Below are positions 8,558-15,902 of a stretch of DNA of 25,718 nt, one piece after another. The translations under genes and the position numbers were made by a program. A model generated the notes under the pieces. The model was not told the DNA's origin, ran no database searches, and worked only from the letters and a program-made list of their open reading frames with translations. The stretch's first letter is position 1. The number at the start of each line of letters is the position of its first letter. This DNA comes from Dokdonella_A sp051958935 (GTDB lineage Bacteria > Pseudomonadota > Gammaproteobacteria > Xanthomonadales > Rhodanobacteraceae): contig NZ_JBQCFP010000048.1 of the NCBI RefSeq assembly GCF_051958935.1, positions 1 through 25,718 on the forward strand, in the 5' to 3' direction.

Positions 8558-11536
8558 ATGAGAAACACACTGCTCCGTAATGCCGTCCGACGCGGTTTGC
8601 GCATGTACGGCATCGCAGGTGCGTCGGCCGTGCTCGGCGCCGGCGCGATCCAGGCGAGCGCGCAGGACGGCAGCGAAGGCCAGAAGCTCGAGACGATCAC
8701 CGTGACGGGTTCGAACATCCGTCGCGTCGACATCGAGACATCCAACCCGGTCGTCACGATCGACCGCGCCGCCATCGAGAAGACCGGCAAGCTCACCCTC
8801 GGCGACCTCGTGCAGTCGCTGCCCGCGGTGACCGGCCCGAACGTCAATCCGCAGGTCAACAACTCCGGCGGCAGCGGCTTCTCGAGCATCGGCCTGCGCG
8901 GCCTCGGTTCGCCGCGTACGCTGGTGCTGATCAACGGCCATCGCTTCCTCAGCGGCGACCCGAACGCGATCCCGGCCAACATGGTCGAGCGCATCGAAGT
9001 GCTGACCGACGGCGCATCGTCGGTGTACGGCTCCGACGCGATCGCGGGCGTCGTCAACTTCATCCTGCGCAGCGACTACCAGGGCGCGGAGTTCACCGTC
9101 GACTACGGCATCTCCGATCACGACGACGGCACGTCGAAGGGCTACTCCTTCACGTTCGGCCAGAGCTCCGAGAAGGGCTCGATCATGGCCGGCATCAACT
9201 ACAAGAAGATCGACGGCATCGAGTCGTCGCATCGCAAGTTCTCGAAGGACGCGACGTCGCGCCTCGGCTCCGCGCACAGCCCGATCAGCACCTTCACCGG
9301 CGGCTCGCCGTCGGCACCGTACGGCTGGATCAAGATCCCGGACGCGTTCGCCAACCTGTTCCCGGGCTGCGAATCGGGCCGCATCGCGCGCAACCCCGGC
9401 GCGAGCGGCATGAACGTCGCCACCGACTACCACTGCTTCCTCAACTCGCCCGACGAGGCCGGCAATCCGAGCGACCTGTACAACTACGCGTCGGTCAACC
9501 TCATCATGACGCCGCAGGAACGCACCGGCCTGTTCCTCAACGGCAACTACAAGCTGACCGACAACGTCGAAGCGTACCTGTCGGTGATGCACAACAAGAC
9601 TTCGGCGTCGTTCCAGCTCGCGCCGGCGGTGTACGGCGCGGTCTACGGTGCGGTGATTTCGGCGGACAGCTACTACAACCCGTTCGGCATCGAATTCTCG
9701 CCCTCGGCCGGCGACCTGTTCCGCGCACGCCTGGAGTCACTCGGCAATCGCGCCGCGCAGAACGGTACTGCCAACGACCAGGTGTCGGCCGGCTTCAAGG
9801 GTTCGTTCTCGATCTGGAACGAACAGCAGTGGAACTGGGAACTGGGCCTCGATTACGGCCACGTGCACCTCAGCACGCTGACCCTCGGCCTGCCCGGCCT
9901 CGATGCACTCAACCAGGCGACCGGTCCCTCGTTCCTCGGCGACGACGGCATCGTCCACTGCGGCACTCCCGACAACGTGATCCCGGGCTGCACGCCGATC
10001 AATGCGTTCAACCTGCAGGACCCGAACACCGCCGCCGTGCTGCGCGCGACCTCGAAGGCGGGCGTGAGCCAGCTGTTCTCGAAGGAAACGGTCAAGCGCC
10101 TCGACCTCAACGGCGGCGTGATCGACCTGCCGGCGGGCACGATGCAGCTCGCGCTAGGCTACAACTACCGCACCGAGTACACGCATTCGAACGCGGACAC
10201 CGGCCTGCTGATCGACTTCAACGGCAACTGCACGCTCGGCAGCCAGTGCGCTTCGGCGCTGCAGGGCGGCTTCAACGTGAAGGAAGCGTACGCGGAACTG
10301 TTCGTGCCGATCCTCAAGGATTTGCCGTTCCTGTACGCGTTGAACCTGACCGTCGGCGACCGCTGGTCGAAGTTCAACACGTTCGGCAGCACCAACAACA
10401 CGAAGTTCGCACTCGAATGGCGCCCGATCGAGGACCTGCTGCTGCGCGGCACGGTGTCGAAGGTGTTCCGCGCGCCGACGATCGGCAACATCTTCGGCGG
10501 TGCCGCGAGCAGCGCGCCGCGCATCTCGCGCGACCCGTGCGACTACTCGGGCTCGGGCGCGAACCCGAACGCGGGCAACCCTGCCTGCGTCGGCGTGCCG
10601 GCGAAGGGCCCGTTCCAGAACGAAGCGGTCGCGAACGGTTCGCAGCTCAACGCGATCGCGTCGGGCGCGGCATTCGCGAATTTCCCGATCGGTCCGGAGA
10701 AGGGCAAGTCGTTCGACTTCGGAATCGTGTACGACCCGCATTGGCTCGAAGGCCTGTCGGTCAGCGCGGACGTCTGGCGCCTCTACCTCAACGAGAACAT
10801 CACCGGCGTCGGCGCGCAGAGCGTGATCGACCTCTGCTACGCGGGCCAGCTGCAGTACTGTCCGCTGATCCGGCGCTATCAGAGCGGTGCGAGCCAGGGT
10901 CAGATCCAGAGCCTGACCCAACCGACCGGCAACCTTGGTCGCGTGGATGTCGGCGGCGTCGACTTCGCGCTCAACTACCGCCTGCCGGAATTCTCGTTCG
11001 GCCGCTTCAACATCGGCCTGAACGCGACGTACCTCAAGAACTACGACCTGCAGACCGCGCCGGGGCTCGAGAGCAACACGATCTACCACTACGCCGGCCA
11101 CTTCATGAACTTCGGTTCGCCGCAGGCCGCGGCGTGCCCCGGTGCGGGCGGCGGCGTATGCCTGTTCCCGCGCTGGCGCGCGCAGAGTCAGGTGGGCTGG
11201 CAGTTCGGTCCGTTCGACGCATCGTGGTCGATGCGCTACATCCATCGCTTCCGCATGGGTTCGGAGTCGCCGTCGCAGGACACGCATCCGTGGGGCACGG
11301 GCAACCCGTCGCTCGACGGCCAGTTCCGCGACTACGGCTCGACGATCTATCACGACCTGCAGTTCGGCTACAACCTCGAAGCGCTCAACACGCGATTCGA
11401 CATCGGCGTGAACAACGTCGGCGACAAGCAGCCGCCGTTGCTCTACGCGAACAACACGCTCAACGCGAACACGGACCCGAGCGATTTCGACCTCATGGGT
11501 CGCTACTACTTCGGCCGCGTCACCGTGAAGTTCTGA
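8558..11536 (+). CDS. TonB-dependent outer-membrane receptor
   Basis: The product is 992 aa. A signal peptide spans about residues 1-36 (cleavage after ASAQ). A TonB-box-like LETITVTGS lies at 44-52, followed by the plug domain (about 60-185) with GLRGLGSPRTLVLINGHR and IERIEVLTDGASSVYGSDAI-like features. A 22-strand barrel follows, ending in aromatic FGRVTVKF as outer-membrane proteins do. It imports a large or scarce substrate across the outer membrane using TonB energy; the substrate is not evident. Paired cysteines occur in several likely surface loops (for example CGTPDNVIPGC and CTLGSQC). ATG 8558 has GGGAG 8 nt upstream. The AraC-type gene before it and the absence of any enzyme or transporter next to it leave the substrate open. 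Confidence 0.95.
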   Translation: MRNTLLRNAVRRGLRMYGIAGASAVLGAGAIQASAQDGSEGQKLETITVTGSNIRRVDIETSNPVVTIDRAAIEKTGKLTLGDLVQSLPAVTGPNVNPQVNNSGGSGFSSIGLRGLGSPRTLVLINGHRFLSGDPNAIPANMVERIEVLTDGASSVYGSDAIAGVVNFILRSDYQGAEFTVDYGISDHDDGTSKGYSFTFGQSSEKGSIMAGINYKKIDGIESSHRKFSKDATSRLGSAHSPISTFTGGSPSAPYGWIKIPDAFANLFPGCESGRIARNPGASGMNVATDYHCFLNSPDEAGNPSDLYNYASVNLIMTPQERTGLFLNGNYKLTDNVEAYLSVMHNKTSASFQLAPAVYGAVYGAVISADSYYNPFGIEFSPSAGDLFRARLESLGNRAAQNGTANDQVSAGFKGSFSIWNEQQWNWELGLDYGHVHLSTLTLGLPGLDALNQATGPSFLGDDGIVHCGTPDNVIPGCTPINAFNLQDPNTAAVLRATSKAGVSQLFSKETVKRLDLNGGVIDLPAGTMQLALGYNYRTEYTHSNADTGLLIDFNGNCTLGSQCASALQGGFNVKEAYAELFVPILKDLPFLYALNLTVGDRWSKFNTFGSTNNTKFALEWRPIEDLLLRGTVSKVFRAPTIGNIFGGAASSAPRISRDPCDYSGSGANPNAGNPACVGVPAKGPFQNEAVANGSQLNAIASGAAFANFPIGPEKGKSFDFGIVYDPHWLEGLSVSADVWRLYLNENITGVGAQSVIDLCYAGQLQYCPLIRRYQSGASQGQIQSLTQPTGNLGRVDVGGVDFALNYRLPEFSFGRFNIGLNATYLKNYDLQTAPGLESNTIYHYAGHFMNFGSPQAAACPGAGGGVCLFPRWRAQSQVGWQFGPFDASWSMRYIHRFRMGSESPSQDTHPWGTGNPSLDGQFRDYGSTIYHDLQFGYNLEALNTRFDIGVNNVGDKQPPLLYANNTLNANTDPSDFDLMGRYYFGRVTVKF

Positions 11537-11559
11537 CCCTGGAGAGTGTCAGGCCCTGG

Positions 11560-11594
11560 AGCCGCGCGGTTCGCCGCGCGGCTTTTTTGTTTTG
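11560..11594 (+). terminator. Rho-independent terminator after the TonB-dependent receptor
   Basis: AGCCGCGCGG-TTCG-CCGCGCGGCT is a perfect 10-bp stem with a TTCG tetraloop, followed at once by TTTTTTGTTTT. It starts 24 nt after the receptor's stop codon. Confidence 0.95.
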
Positions 11595-11754
11595 ATGCCG
11601 AGCCGGCGGATTCGATTGTTGCCTTTCGTAGGGTGGTCCTCGGCGGCCTCGGCCCGCCGCTCTGGCATTGCGGCCGGAGCTCCGGCGCGCACGCGTAAGG
11701 CTTCTTTCGCCCAACGCGGCGATATCGCAGGGTTCCGCTCGCCTCGGCGGCGAG

Positions 11755-11802
11755 TGGTGACGTCTCTTTGCTTGCCCAAAGAGAAGCCACCCAGAGAAAG
11801 AG
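11755..11802. repeat. Interspersed repeat, copy 1 (core CTTTGCTTGCCCAAAG)
   Basis: The core TCTCTTTG-CTTGCC-CAAAGAGA (11763-11784) forms an 8-bp stem with a 6-nt loop and is followed by a CCAGAGAAAGAGC arm. The same core and following arm recur at 15224-15270. The gene-free stretch 11595-11942 also holds a hairpin at 11878-11899, TCGTCCGGC-TTGC-GCCGGACGA, so the region looks like repeat DNA and not part of the sigma-factor gene, although that reading frame is open through it. Confidence 0.7.
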
Positions 11803-11942
11803 CGCATCCATGCTCCGAGGAAGCCGCTTCCTTGAAAGAGGCCATCGCTGCACGAAAACACGCCAAAGCGAAGGACCTCGTCCGGCTTGCGCCGGACGAC
11901 CGCCTCGGGGAGCATAGCCGCCCCCTCCGTTCCGACCTGCCG

Positions 11943-12497
11943 ATGCCGCCGTCGCGCGACCCCCTGCACGCCCGCCTCGAAGAGCTGTTCAGCGCCTACG
12001 GGGCCAAGGTGCGTCGCCTGCTGCAGGGCTATGGCCTCGACAAGCAGGGCATCGACCCGGCCGATATCGAGCAGGAAGTCCGCATCCGCCTCTGGCATGC
12101 GATGGAGCGTGACCGGTCCGGCGCCTTCCATGCGTCTTATGTGCAGAGGGTGGTAGCGAGCACCGTGATCGATGCCCTCCGGCGGGCCCAGGTAAGGGCC
12201 GCCGAACCCCTGCCGGAGGCCGACGAGGAGGTATTCGACCTCGGCGACGGCCCGGTGGGCCCGGAGCGGAGCGCCGGGGACAGCGAACGGATGCAGGGCC
12301 TGGAGCGGTGCCTGGGCGAGATTCCGGAGCGGCGGCGGTTGCCGATCGCGCTCCACCTGCAGGGGTTTTCCCTGCAGGAAATCGCCGACCTGGCCGGGAT
12401 TGCCTCGGTCGAGGCGGCGCGAAAACTGGTGTCGCGTGGGCTGGATGAACTCAAAGCCCGCCTGCGCGACTTGGGTTACGGTGATTTCGAAGACTGA
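11943..12497 (+). CDS. RNA polymerase sigma factor, ECF-like
   Basis: The product is 184 aa. Region 2 is seen in the first 80 residues (LFSAYGAKVRRLL, then DIEQEVRIRLWHAMER, matching the region-2 core pattern, then VASTVIDALRRAQ). Region 4 lies in the last 60 (LERCLGEIPERRR, then the helix-turn-helix FSLQEIADLAGIASVEAARKL, SRGLDELKARL). Regions 1 and 3 are missing, as in ECF sigma factors. ATG 11943 is chosen because homology-like sequence begins just after it; there is no good Shine-Dalgarno and the frame stays open upstream through repeat DNA, so the start is uncertain. The next gene begins 4 nt after the stop and encodes a membrane protein, the usual place for a partner anti-sigma factor. 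Confidence 0.85.
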   Translation: MPPSRDPLHARLEELFSAYGAKVRRLLQGYGLDKQGIDPADIEQEVRIRLWHAMERDRSGAFHASYVQRVVASTVIDALRRAQVRAAEPLPEADEEVFDLGDGPVGPERSAGDSERMQGLERCLGEIPERRRLPIALHLQGFSLQEIADLAGIASVEAARKLVSRGLDELKARLRDLGYGDFED

Positions 12498-12501
12498 CGC
12501 C

Positions 12502-12909
12502 ATGAACGACACGTCACTTTCCCATCTCTACCGCCGTCTTTCAGCCGAGCGCCCGGCGCTGCCGGAAGCGCAGCTCGGTCGCATGCTGCGCGAACTGCAG
12601 CCGGAGTCCGAAGCCCTGGCGGCCGCGGTCAGCGCGCTGCAGCGCCCGGCCCATCCGACGCGCCTGCGCGGACACCGCTTCGCCACGGCGCGCCGCCCGG
12701 CTGCGCTGCGCTGGGTCGGCAGTCTCGCCGCATGCTGCGCGCTCGTGGTCGGCGCCTTCGCGCTGCACGGCCAGCAGACGCGCTGGAACGATGTGGCGTC
12801 CTCGTCCCGCACGACGCCCGTGTCCGATCGCATCTTCGCGTCGAACATGCGGCGCGAGGCCGCCCATCCGGACGAACTGTTCCGCTCGGACTTCTCGAGC
12901 GGCGGCTGA
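12502..12909 (+). CDS. Single-pass membrane protein, possible anti-sigma partner
   Basis: The product is 135 aa and I do not recognise its family. Residues 1-68 are soluble and basic (cytoplasmic side expected), residues about 70-90 form one transmembrane helix (GSLAACCALVVGAFAL), and about 45 residues would lie in the periplasm. It begins 4 nt after the sigma-factor stop, so the two are surely co-transcribed and probably translationally coupled; no separate Shine-Dalgarno is visible. The topology and position fit an anti-sigma factor, but there is no recognisable zinc-binding HxxxCxxC anti-sigma motif. Function is therefore inferred from context alone. Confidence 0.8.
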   Translation: MNDTSLSHLYRRLSAERPALPEAQLGRMLRELQPESEALAAAVSALQRPAHPTRLRGHRFATARRPAALRWVGSLAACCALVVGAFALHGQQTRWNDVASSSRTTPVSDRIFASNMRREAAHPDELFRSDFSSGG

Positions 12910-12932
12910 ACGCCCCCGCGCACGATCGAACG

Positions 12933-12960
12933 AACGCCCGGCCCGCCGGGCGTTTTCGTT
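12933..12960 (+). terminator. Terminator after the sigma-factor operon
   Basis: AACGCCCGG-CCCG-CCGGGCGTT is a perfect 9-bp stem followed by TTCGTTT. It starts 24 nt after the stop at 12909. Confidence 0.85.
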
Positions 12961-13125
12961 TCCGGCTGCCGGGGGCATCGAACCGCCGGGAGTGCGAACC
13001 CGGTCACAGGCCGACTGCGCACTTTGGGGCGGAGCAGGCCGCCGCGCCTGCGTAGGCTGTCGATCAACGGCACCGCGGAACCGCAAGGCTTCCGCCCGCC
13101 GCATCCAGCCGAAGGGAGACACACC

Positions 13126-13305
13126 ATGCGTTCCGTAGCCCACCAGCGCCTGCGCGAAATCCAGTGGCTCAGCCACGCCGACAACTACCTCGCGCTCGTG
13201 CGCGACGCGGTGCAGAAGAATCCCGAGGACGAGGAACTGCGCGAACTCATGGCCGCGATGGAACGCGCGATGGCCACGCAGCGCAAGCGCCGCCCGTTGC
13301 ACTGA
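13126..13305 (+). CDS. Small hypothetical protein, 59 aa
   Basis: I do not recognise the family. The protein is soluble, highly charged and helical-looking (LVRDAVQKNPEDEELRELMAAMERAMATQRKRRP). A good ribosome site, GAAGGGAG, ends 7 nt before ATG 13126, and the codons have the local bias towards G/C in third position, so it looks real. It sits alone between the sigma-factor terminator and the convergent prfC gene. The acidic first half and basic tail might mediate binding to a protein or nucleic acid, but nothing specific can be claimed. Confidence 0.72.
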   Translation: MRSVAHQRLREIQWLSHADNYLALVRDAVQKNPEDEELRELMAAMERAMATQRKRRPLH

Positions 13306-13308
13306 CGC

Positions 13309-13376
13309 CGCTGCGTTGCGCCGGCTGCTGCAAGGACGCAGCGCCGCCCGGAGCCGGCCGCAGGGACGTGGCCGGC
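13309..13376. terminator. Two hairpins between convergent genes
   Basis: CGCTGCGT (13309-13316) pairs with ACGCAGCG (13336-13343), and GCCGGCC (13353-13359) pairs with GGCCGGC (13370-13376). Neither has a T-run. They fill the 75-nt gap between the 59-aa gene and prfC and could serve both strands. Confidence 0.45.
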
Positions 13377-13380
13377 CCGC

Positions 13381-14985
13381 TCAGCCGGCGTCGACCGCGT
13401 GCGCGTGCTCGCGCGTCGCCGCGAACGTGACGCCGGGCCAGCGCTCGGTCGCGAGCTGCAGGTTGACGCGCGACGGCGCGAGATAGACGAGCTCGCCGGC
13501 CGCGTCGATCGCGAGGTTCATCGCGTTCTTCTCGCGGAACTCCTCGAGCTTCTTCGCGTCCGCGCAGCGCACCCAGCGCGCGGTCACGACGCCGACGTTC
13601 TCGAACGCGGCCTCGACGCCGTACTCGTCCTTGAGCCGGTACGCGACCACGTCGAACTGCAGCACGCCGACCGCGCCGAGGATGAGGTCGTTGGACATCA
13701 GCGGCCGGAAGAACTGCGTCGCGCCTTCCTCGGACAGCTGCGCGAGCCCCTTCTGCAGCGCCTTCATCTTGAGCGGATCCTTGAGCCGCGCGCGGCGGAA
13801 CAGTTCCGGCGCGAAGTTCGGGATGCCGGTGAACGAGAGCGCCTCGCCCGCGGTGAAGGTGTCGCCGATCGAGATCGTGCCGTGGTTGTGCAGGCCGATC
13901 ACGTCGCCGGGGTACGCCGTCGCTACGATCTCCCGGTCCGACGCCATGAACGTGAGCGCATTGGCGATGCGCACGTCCTTGCCGGTGCGCACGTGCAGCA
14001 TCTTCATGCCGGCGTCGTAGCGGCCCGAGCACACGCGCAGGAACGCGACGCGGTCGCGATGCATCGGGTCCATGTTCGCCTTGATCTTGAACACGAAGCC
14101 GCTCAACGCTTCCTCCTCCGGTGCGACCTCGCGCGAGGTGGTCGAACGCCCGCGCGGCGAGGGTGCGTGCTCGACGAAGAAGTCGAGCAGCAGCTGCACG
14201 CCGAAATTGTTGACCGCCGAACCGAAGAACACCGGCGTCAGGTGGCCGGCGCGGTACGCCTCGAGCTCGAACGGGTGCGAGGCACCGCGCACGAGTTCGA
14301 GCTCGTCGCGCAGTTCCGCGAGCGCCTCGGCGCCGATGCGCTCGGCGAGCGCGGGATCGTCGAGGCCCTTGAAGATCGTCGAGTCCTGGCGCGTGAAGTT
14401 GCGTCCCGCCTCGAAGATGTGCACCTCGTCGAGCAGCAGGTGGTACACGCCCTTGAGGCGCGAGCCCATGCCGATCGGCCAGGTGATCGGCGCGCACGGG
14501 ATCTTCAGCACCGACTCCACTTCGTCGAGCAGCTCGATCGGTGCGCGGCCCTCGCGGTCGAGCTTGTTGATGAAGGTAATGATCGGTGTGTCGCGCAGGC
14601 GGCACACGTCCATGAGCTTGATCGTGCGTTCCTCGACGCCCTTGGCGCAGTCGATCACCATCAGCGCGGAGTCGACCGCGGTGAGCACGCGGTAGGTGTC
14701 CTCGGAGAAATCGGCGTGGCCCGGCGTGTCGAGCAGGTTGACGATCTTGCCCTCGTACGGGAACTGCATCACCGACGAGGTGACCGAGATGCCGCGCTCC
14801 TTCTCCAGCGCCATCCAGTCCGATGTCGCATGGCGCGCCGCCTTGCGCGACTTCACCGAGCCGGCCATCTGGATCGCGCCGCCGAACAGCAGCAGCTTCT
14901 CCGTGAGCGTGGTCTTGCCGGCGTCGGGATGCGAAATGATCGCGAACGTGCGACGGCGGCGGGTTTCGGCGAGATGGTCGGACAT
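13381..14985 (-). CDS. prfC: Peptide chain release factor 3 (GTPase)
   Basis: The product is 534 aa, close to the usual length of about 530. The GTPase motifs are clear: P-loop HPDAGKTT at 19-26, switch I region with EKERGISVTSS at 61-71, DTPGH at 86-90 and NKLD at 140-143. RF3 releases RF1/RF2 from the ribosome after peptide release, using GTP. SDWMALEKERGISV, VFFGSAVNNFGVQ and LMSNDLILGAVGVLQF are RF3-type segments that separate it from EF-G. ATG 14985 (MSDHLAETRRRRTFAII) fits the family start; the frame is open for another 104 codons upstream, but that sequence is low-complexity intergenic repeat. No clear Shine-Dalgarno precedes the start. Confidence 0.97.
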   Translation of the reverse strand: MSDHLAETRRRRTFAIISHPDAGKTTLTEKLLLFGGAIQMAGSVKSRKAARHATSDWMALEKERGISVTSSVMQFPYEGKIVNLLDTPGHADFSEDTYRVLTAVDSALMVIDCAKGVEERTIKLMDVCRLRDTPIITFINKLDREGRAPIELLDEVESVLKIPCAPITWPIGMGSRLKGVYHLLLDEVHIFEAGRNFTRQDSTIFKGLDDPALAERIGAEALAELRDELELVRGASHPFELEAYRAGHLTPVFFGSAVNNFGVQLLLDFFVEHAPSPRGRSTTSREVAPEEEALSGFVFKIKANMDPMHRDRVAFLRVCSGRYDAGMKMLHVRTGKDVRIANALTFMASDREIVATAYPGDVIGLHNHGTISIGDTFTAGEALSFTGIPNFAPELFRRARLKDPLKMKALQKGLAQLSEEGATQFFRPLMSNDLILGAVGVLQFDVVAYRLKDEYGVEAAFENVGVVTARWVRCADAKKLEEFREKNAMNLAIDAAGELVYLAPSRVNLQLATERWPGVTFAATREHAHAVDAG

Positions 14986-15095
14986 GGCCGTTGGGAGGGG
15001 TCGTGCGGGCAAGCCCGCTAGTTTATCAGGGTCACCGGGGGGTGGTTTTCCGGGGTTCTCGCGGTCTTCCGTCCGCGGGCTCATGCTCTTCCCCT

Positions 15096-15111
15096 CTCCC
15101 GCTTGCGGGAG
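15096..15111. repeat. Intergenic hairpin repeat CTCCCGC-TT-GCGGGAG
   Basis: A 7-bp inverted repeat is embedded in CCCTC...GAGGG-type sequence followed by GCAGGGTGAGGG. This is a pattern I associate with dispersed intergenic elements of xanthomonads, from memory. It lies about 110 nt upstream of the prfC start. Confidence 0.55.
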
Positions 15112-15185
15112 GGCAGGGTGAGGGCGCTTTTGCGCGTCGTTCTTTGTTCTTTGGACAGGCACAGCTTCATTCGCGACCACCGACC

Positions 15186-15381
15186 CGCATCCCTGCGTGT
15201 TCGTCCCGCATCCCTGCGGGCCAGTCACCTTTCTTTGCTTGCCCAAAGAAAGGTGACCCAAAGAAAGAGCACCCCGACAGCAGCGCCCTCCAGGCATCCT
15301 GCCTTCCGGGTGCGTGAACGTCGGTCGGGGTTCGCCGACGGCGCGTCCTGCGCCGACGGCGAACGCACGCGCATCCCTGCG
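15186..15381. repeat. Three exact copies of the 12-mer CGCATCCCTGCG
   Basis: Copies are at 15186-15197, 15207-15218 and 15370-15381. The first two are 9 nt apart and lead directly into the interspersed repeat copy 2. Confidence 0.75.
15224..15270. repeat. Interspersed repeat, copy 2, with a 14-bp perfect stem
   Basis: GTCACCTTTCTTTG (15224-15237) pairs perfectly with CAAAGAAAGGTGAC (15244-15257) across a CTTGCC loop. A trailing CCAAAGAAAGAGC arm gives a third copy of the AAAGAAAG word. It matches copy 1 at 11755-11802 through the core and trailing arm, but the stem is longer and perfect. On the minus strand it spells FLWVTFLWASKE in one frame; such peptides are an effect of the palindrome. 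Confidence 0.8.
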
Positions 15382-15600
15382 CGTGCCCCTTCGGGCTGAC
15401 CCGCCCGCCGTTCACCGCCGCTGCCGGGGACACGGAAGAGCGGCGCGCTCCTGCGGACAGAAGCCAAGCGGAGCAAGCAAGCCCTTCGGAGCGTGCGCAC
15501 TCGAAGGATACTCTCGCGGTTCGGCGGCGGGCGGAAGGTCGGCCCGCAGGGGACGTCCGCCGCCCGCGGCGGATGAACGGCGAACCAAGGCCGTTATGCC
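15271..15600. other. Gene-free GC-rich spacer
   Basis: There is no supportable gene on either strand: frames that stay open have Arg/Pro/Ala-rich, low-information translations and no ribosome site. The stretch contains several short inverted repeats and the third CGCATCCCTGCG copy. Together with the copy 2 repeat it makes up the non-coding block between prfC and the methionine operon. Confidence 0.6.
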
Positions 15601-15617
15601 GATTCAACATATGGCGG

Positions 15618-15666
15618 TTTAGACGTCTAAAAGTCCATTGACGGAGGACGCCGACGTCGCTACAGT
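15618..15666 (+). promoter_or_regulatory. Methionine-operon promoter with upstream AGACGTCT palindrome
   Basis: A sigma70-type promoter is visible: TTGACG at 15638-15643, a 17-nt spacer, and TACAGT at 15661-15666. That predicts a start near 15672, exactly where the riboswitch begins. Just upstream, TTTAGACGTCTAAA (15618-15631) is a 14-bp perfect palindrome centred about 48 bp before the start. Its core AGACGTCT equals the known enterobacterial met box of MetJ. Only one full box is present and neighbouring 8-mers match poorly (about 4-5 of 8), whereas MetJ normally needs tandem boxes, so another methionine regulator may use it. Confidence 0.7.
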
Positions 15667-15669
15667 GCG

Positions 15670-15818
15670 CGCCACTGCTCATCAAGACCGGTCGAGGGAC
15701 AGGCCCGACGACGCCGGGGCAACCAGCGGGGCGGGGGATCGCATCGATCCCGCCGATCCGCCAGGTGCCAACTCCCGCGGGGACGCGCGACGCGCGGTCC
15801 GCCGAGAGATGGGTGGCG
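15670..15818 (+). promoter_or_regulatory. SAM-I (S-box) riboswitch
   Basis: The conserved SAM-I core is present in order: ATCAAGA, then GAGGGACAGGCCC, then CCGGGGCAACC (15681-15724), then after a P3 hairpin the segment CAGGTGCCAACTCC (15762-15775). P1 can form from GCTCATC (15677-15683) with GATGGGT (15808-15814), optionally extended by GCCAC with GTGGC. P3 is GCGGG-GGATC with GATCC-CGC (about 15731-15753). The aptamer binds S-adenosylmethionine and represses the downstream metX-metB-hom genes when SAM is plentiful. Confidence 0.93.
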
Positions 15819-15821
15819 ACG

Positions 15822-15900
15822 ATGCGCAGGCCGGGCGGCCGGCGCATGGCCGCCTCCGTTTCCGGTTCTCCTGCGGCCGATGGGCGCGAATGGAGAACCG
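15822..15900 (+). promoter_or_regulatory. Riboswitch expression platform: hairpin plus Shine-Dalgarno-masking stem
   Basis: ATGCGC-A-GGCC (15822-15832) pairs with GGCC-G-GCGCAT (15837-15847). Then CGGTTCTCC (15863-15871) pairs perfectly over 9 bp with GGAGAACCG (15892-15900), which contains the metX ribosome-binding site GGAGA two codons before ATG 15903. There is no T-run, so control is likely at translation and not at termination. Confidence 0.7.
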
Positions 15901-15902
15901 CG

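Noticed and set aside
11592..11942. N-terminal extension of the sigma factor
   Set aside because: It is encoded by the interspersed repeat and a hairpin, starts inside the receptor's terminator region, and adds no known sigma region.
14986..15297. N-terminal extension of release factor 3
   Set aside because: The extra sequence is repeat-derived (FLW/ASKE-like neighbours, Pro/Gly-rich) and RF3 proteins begin close to MSD...RRTFAII.
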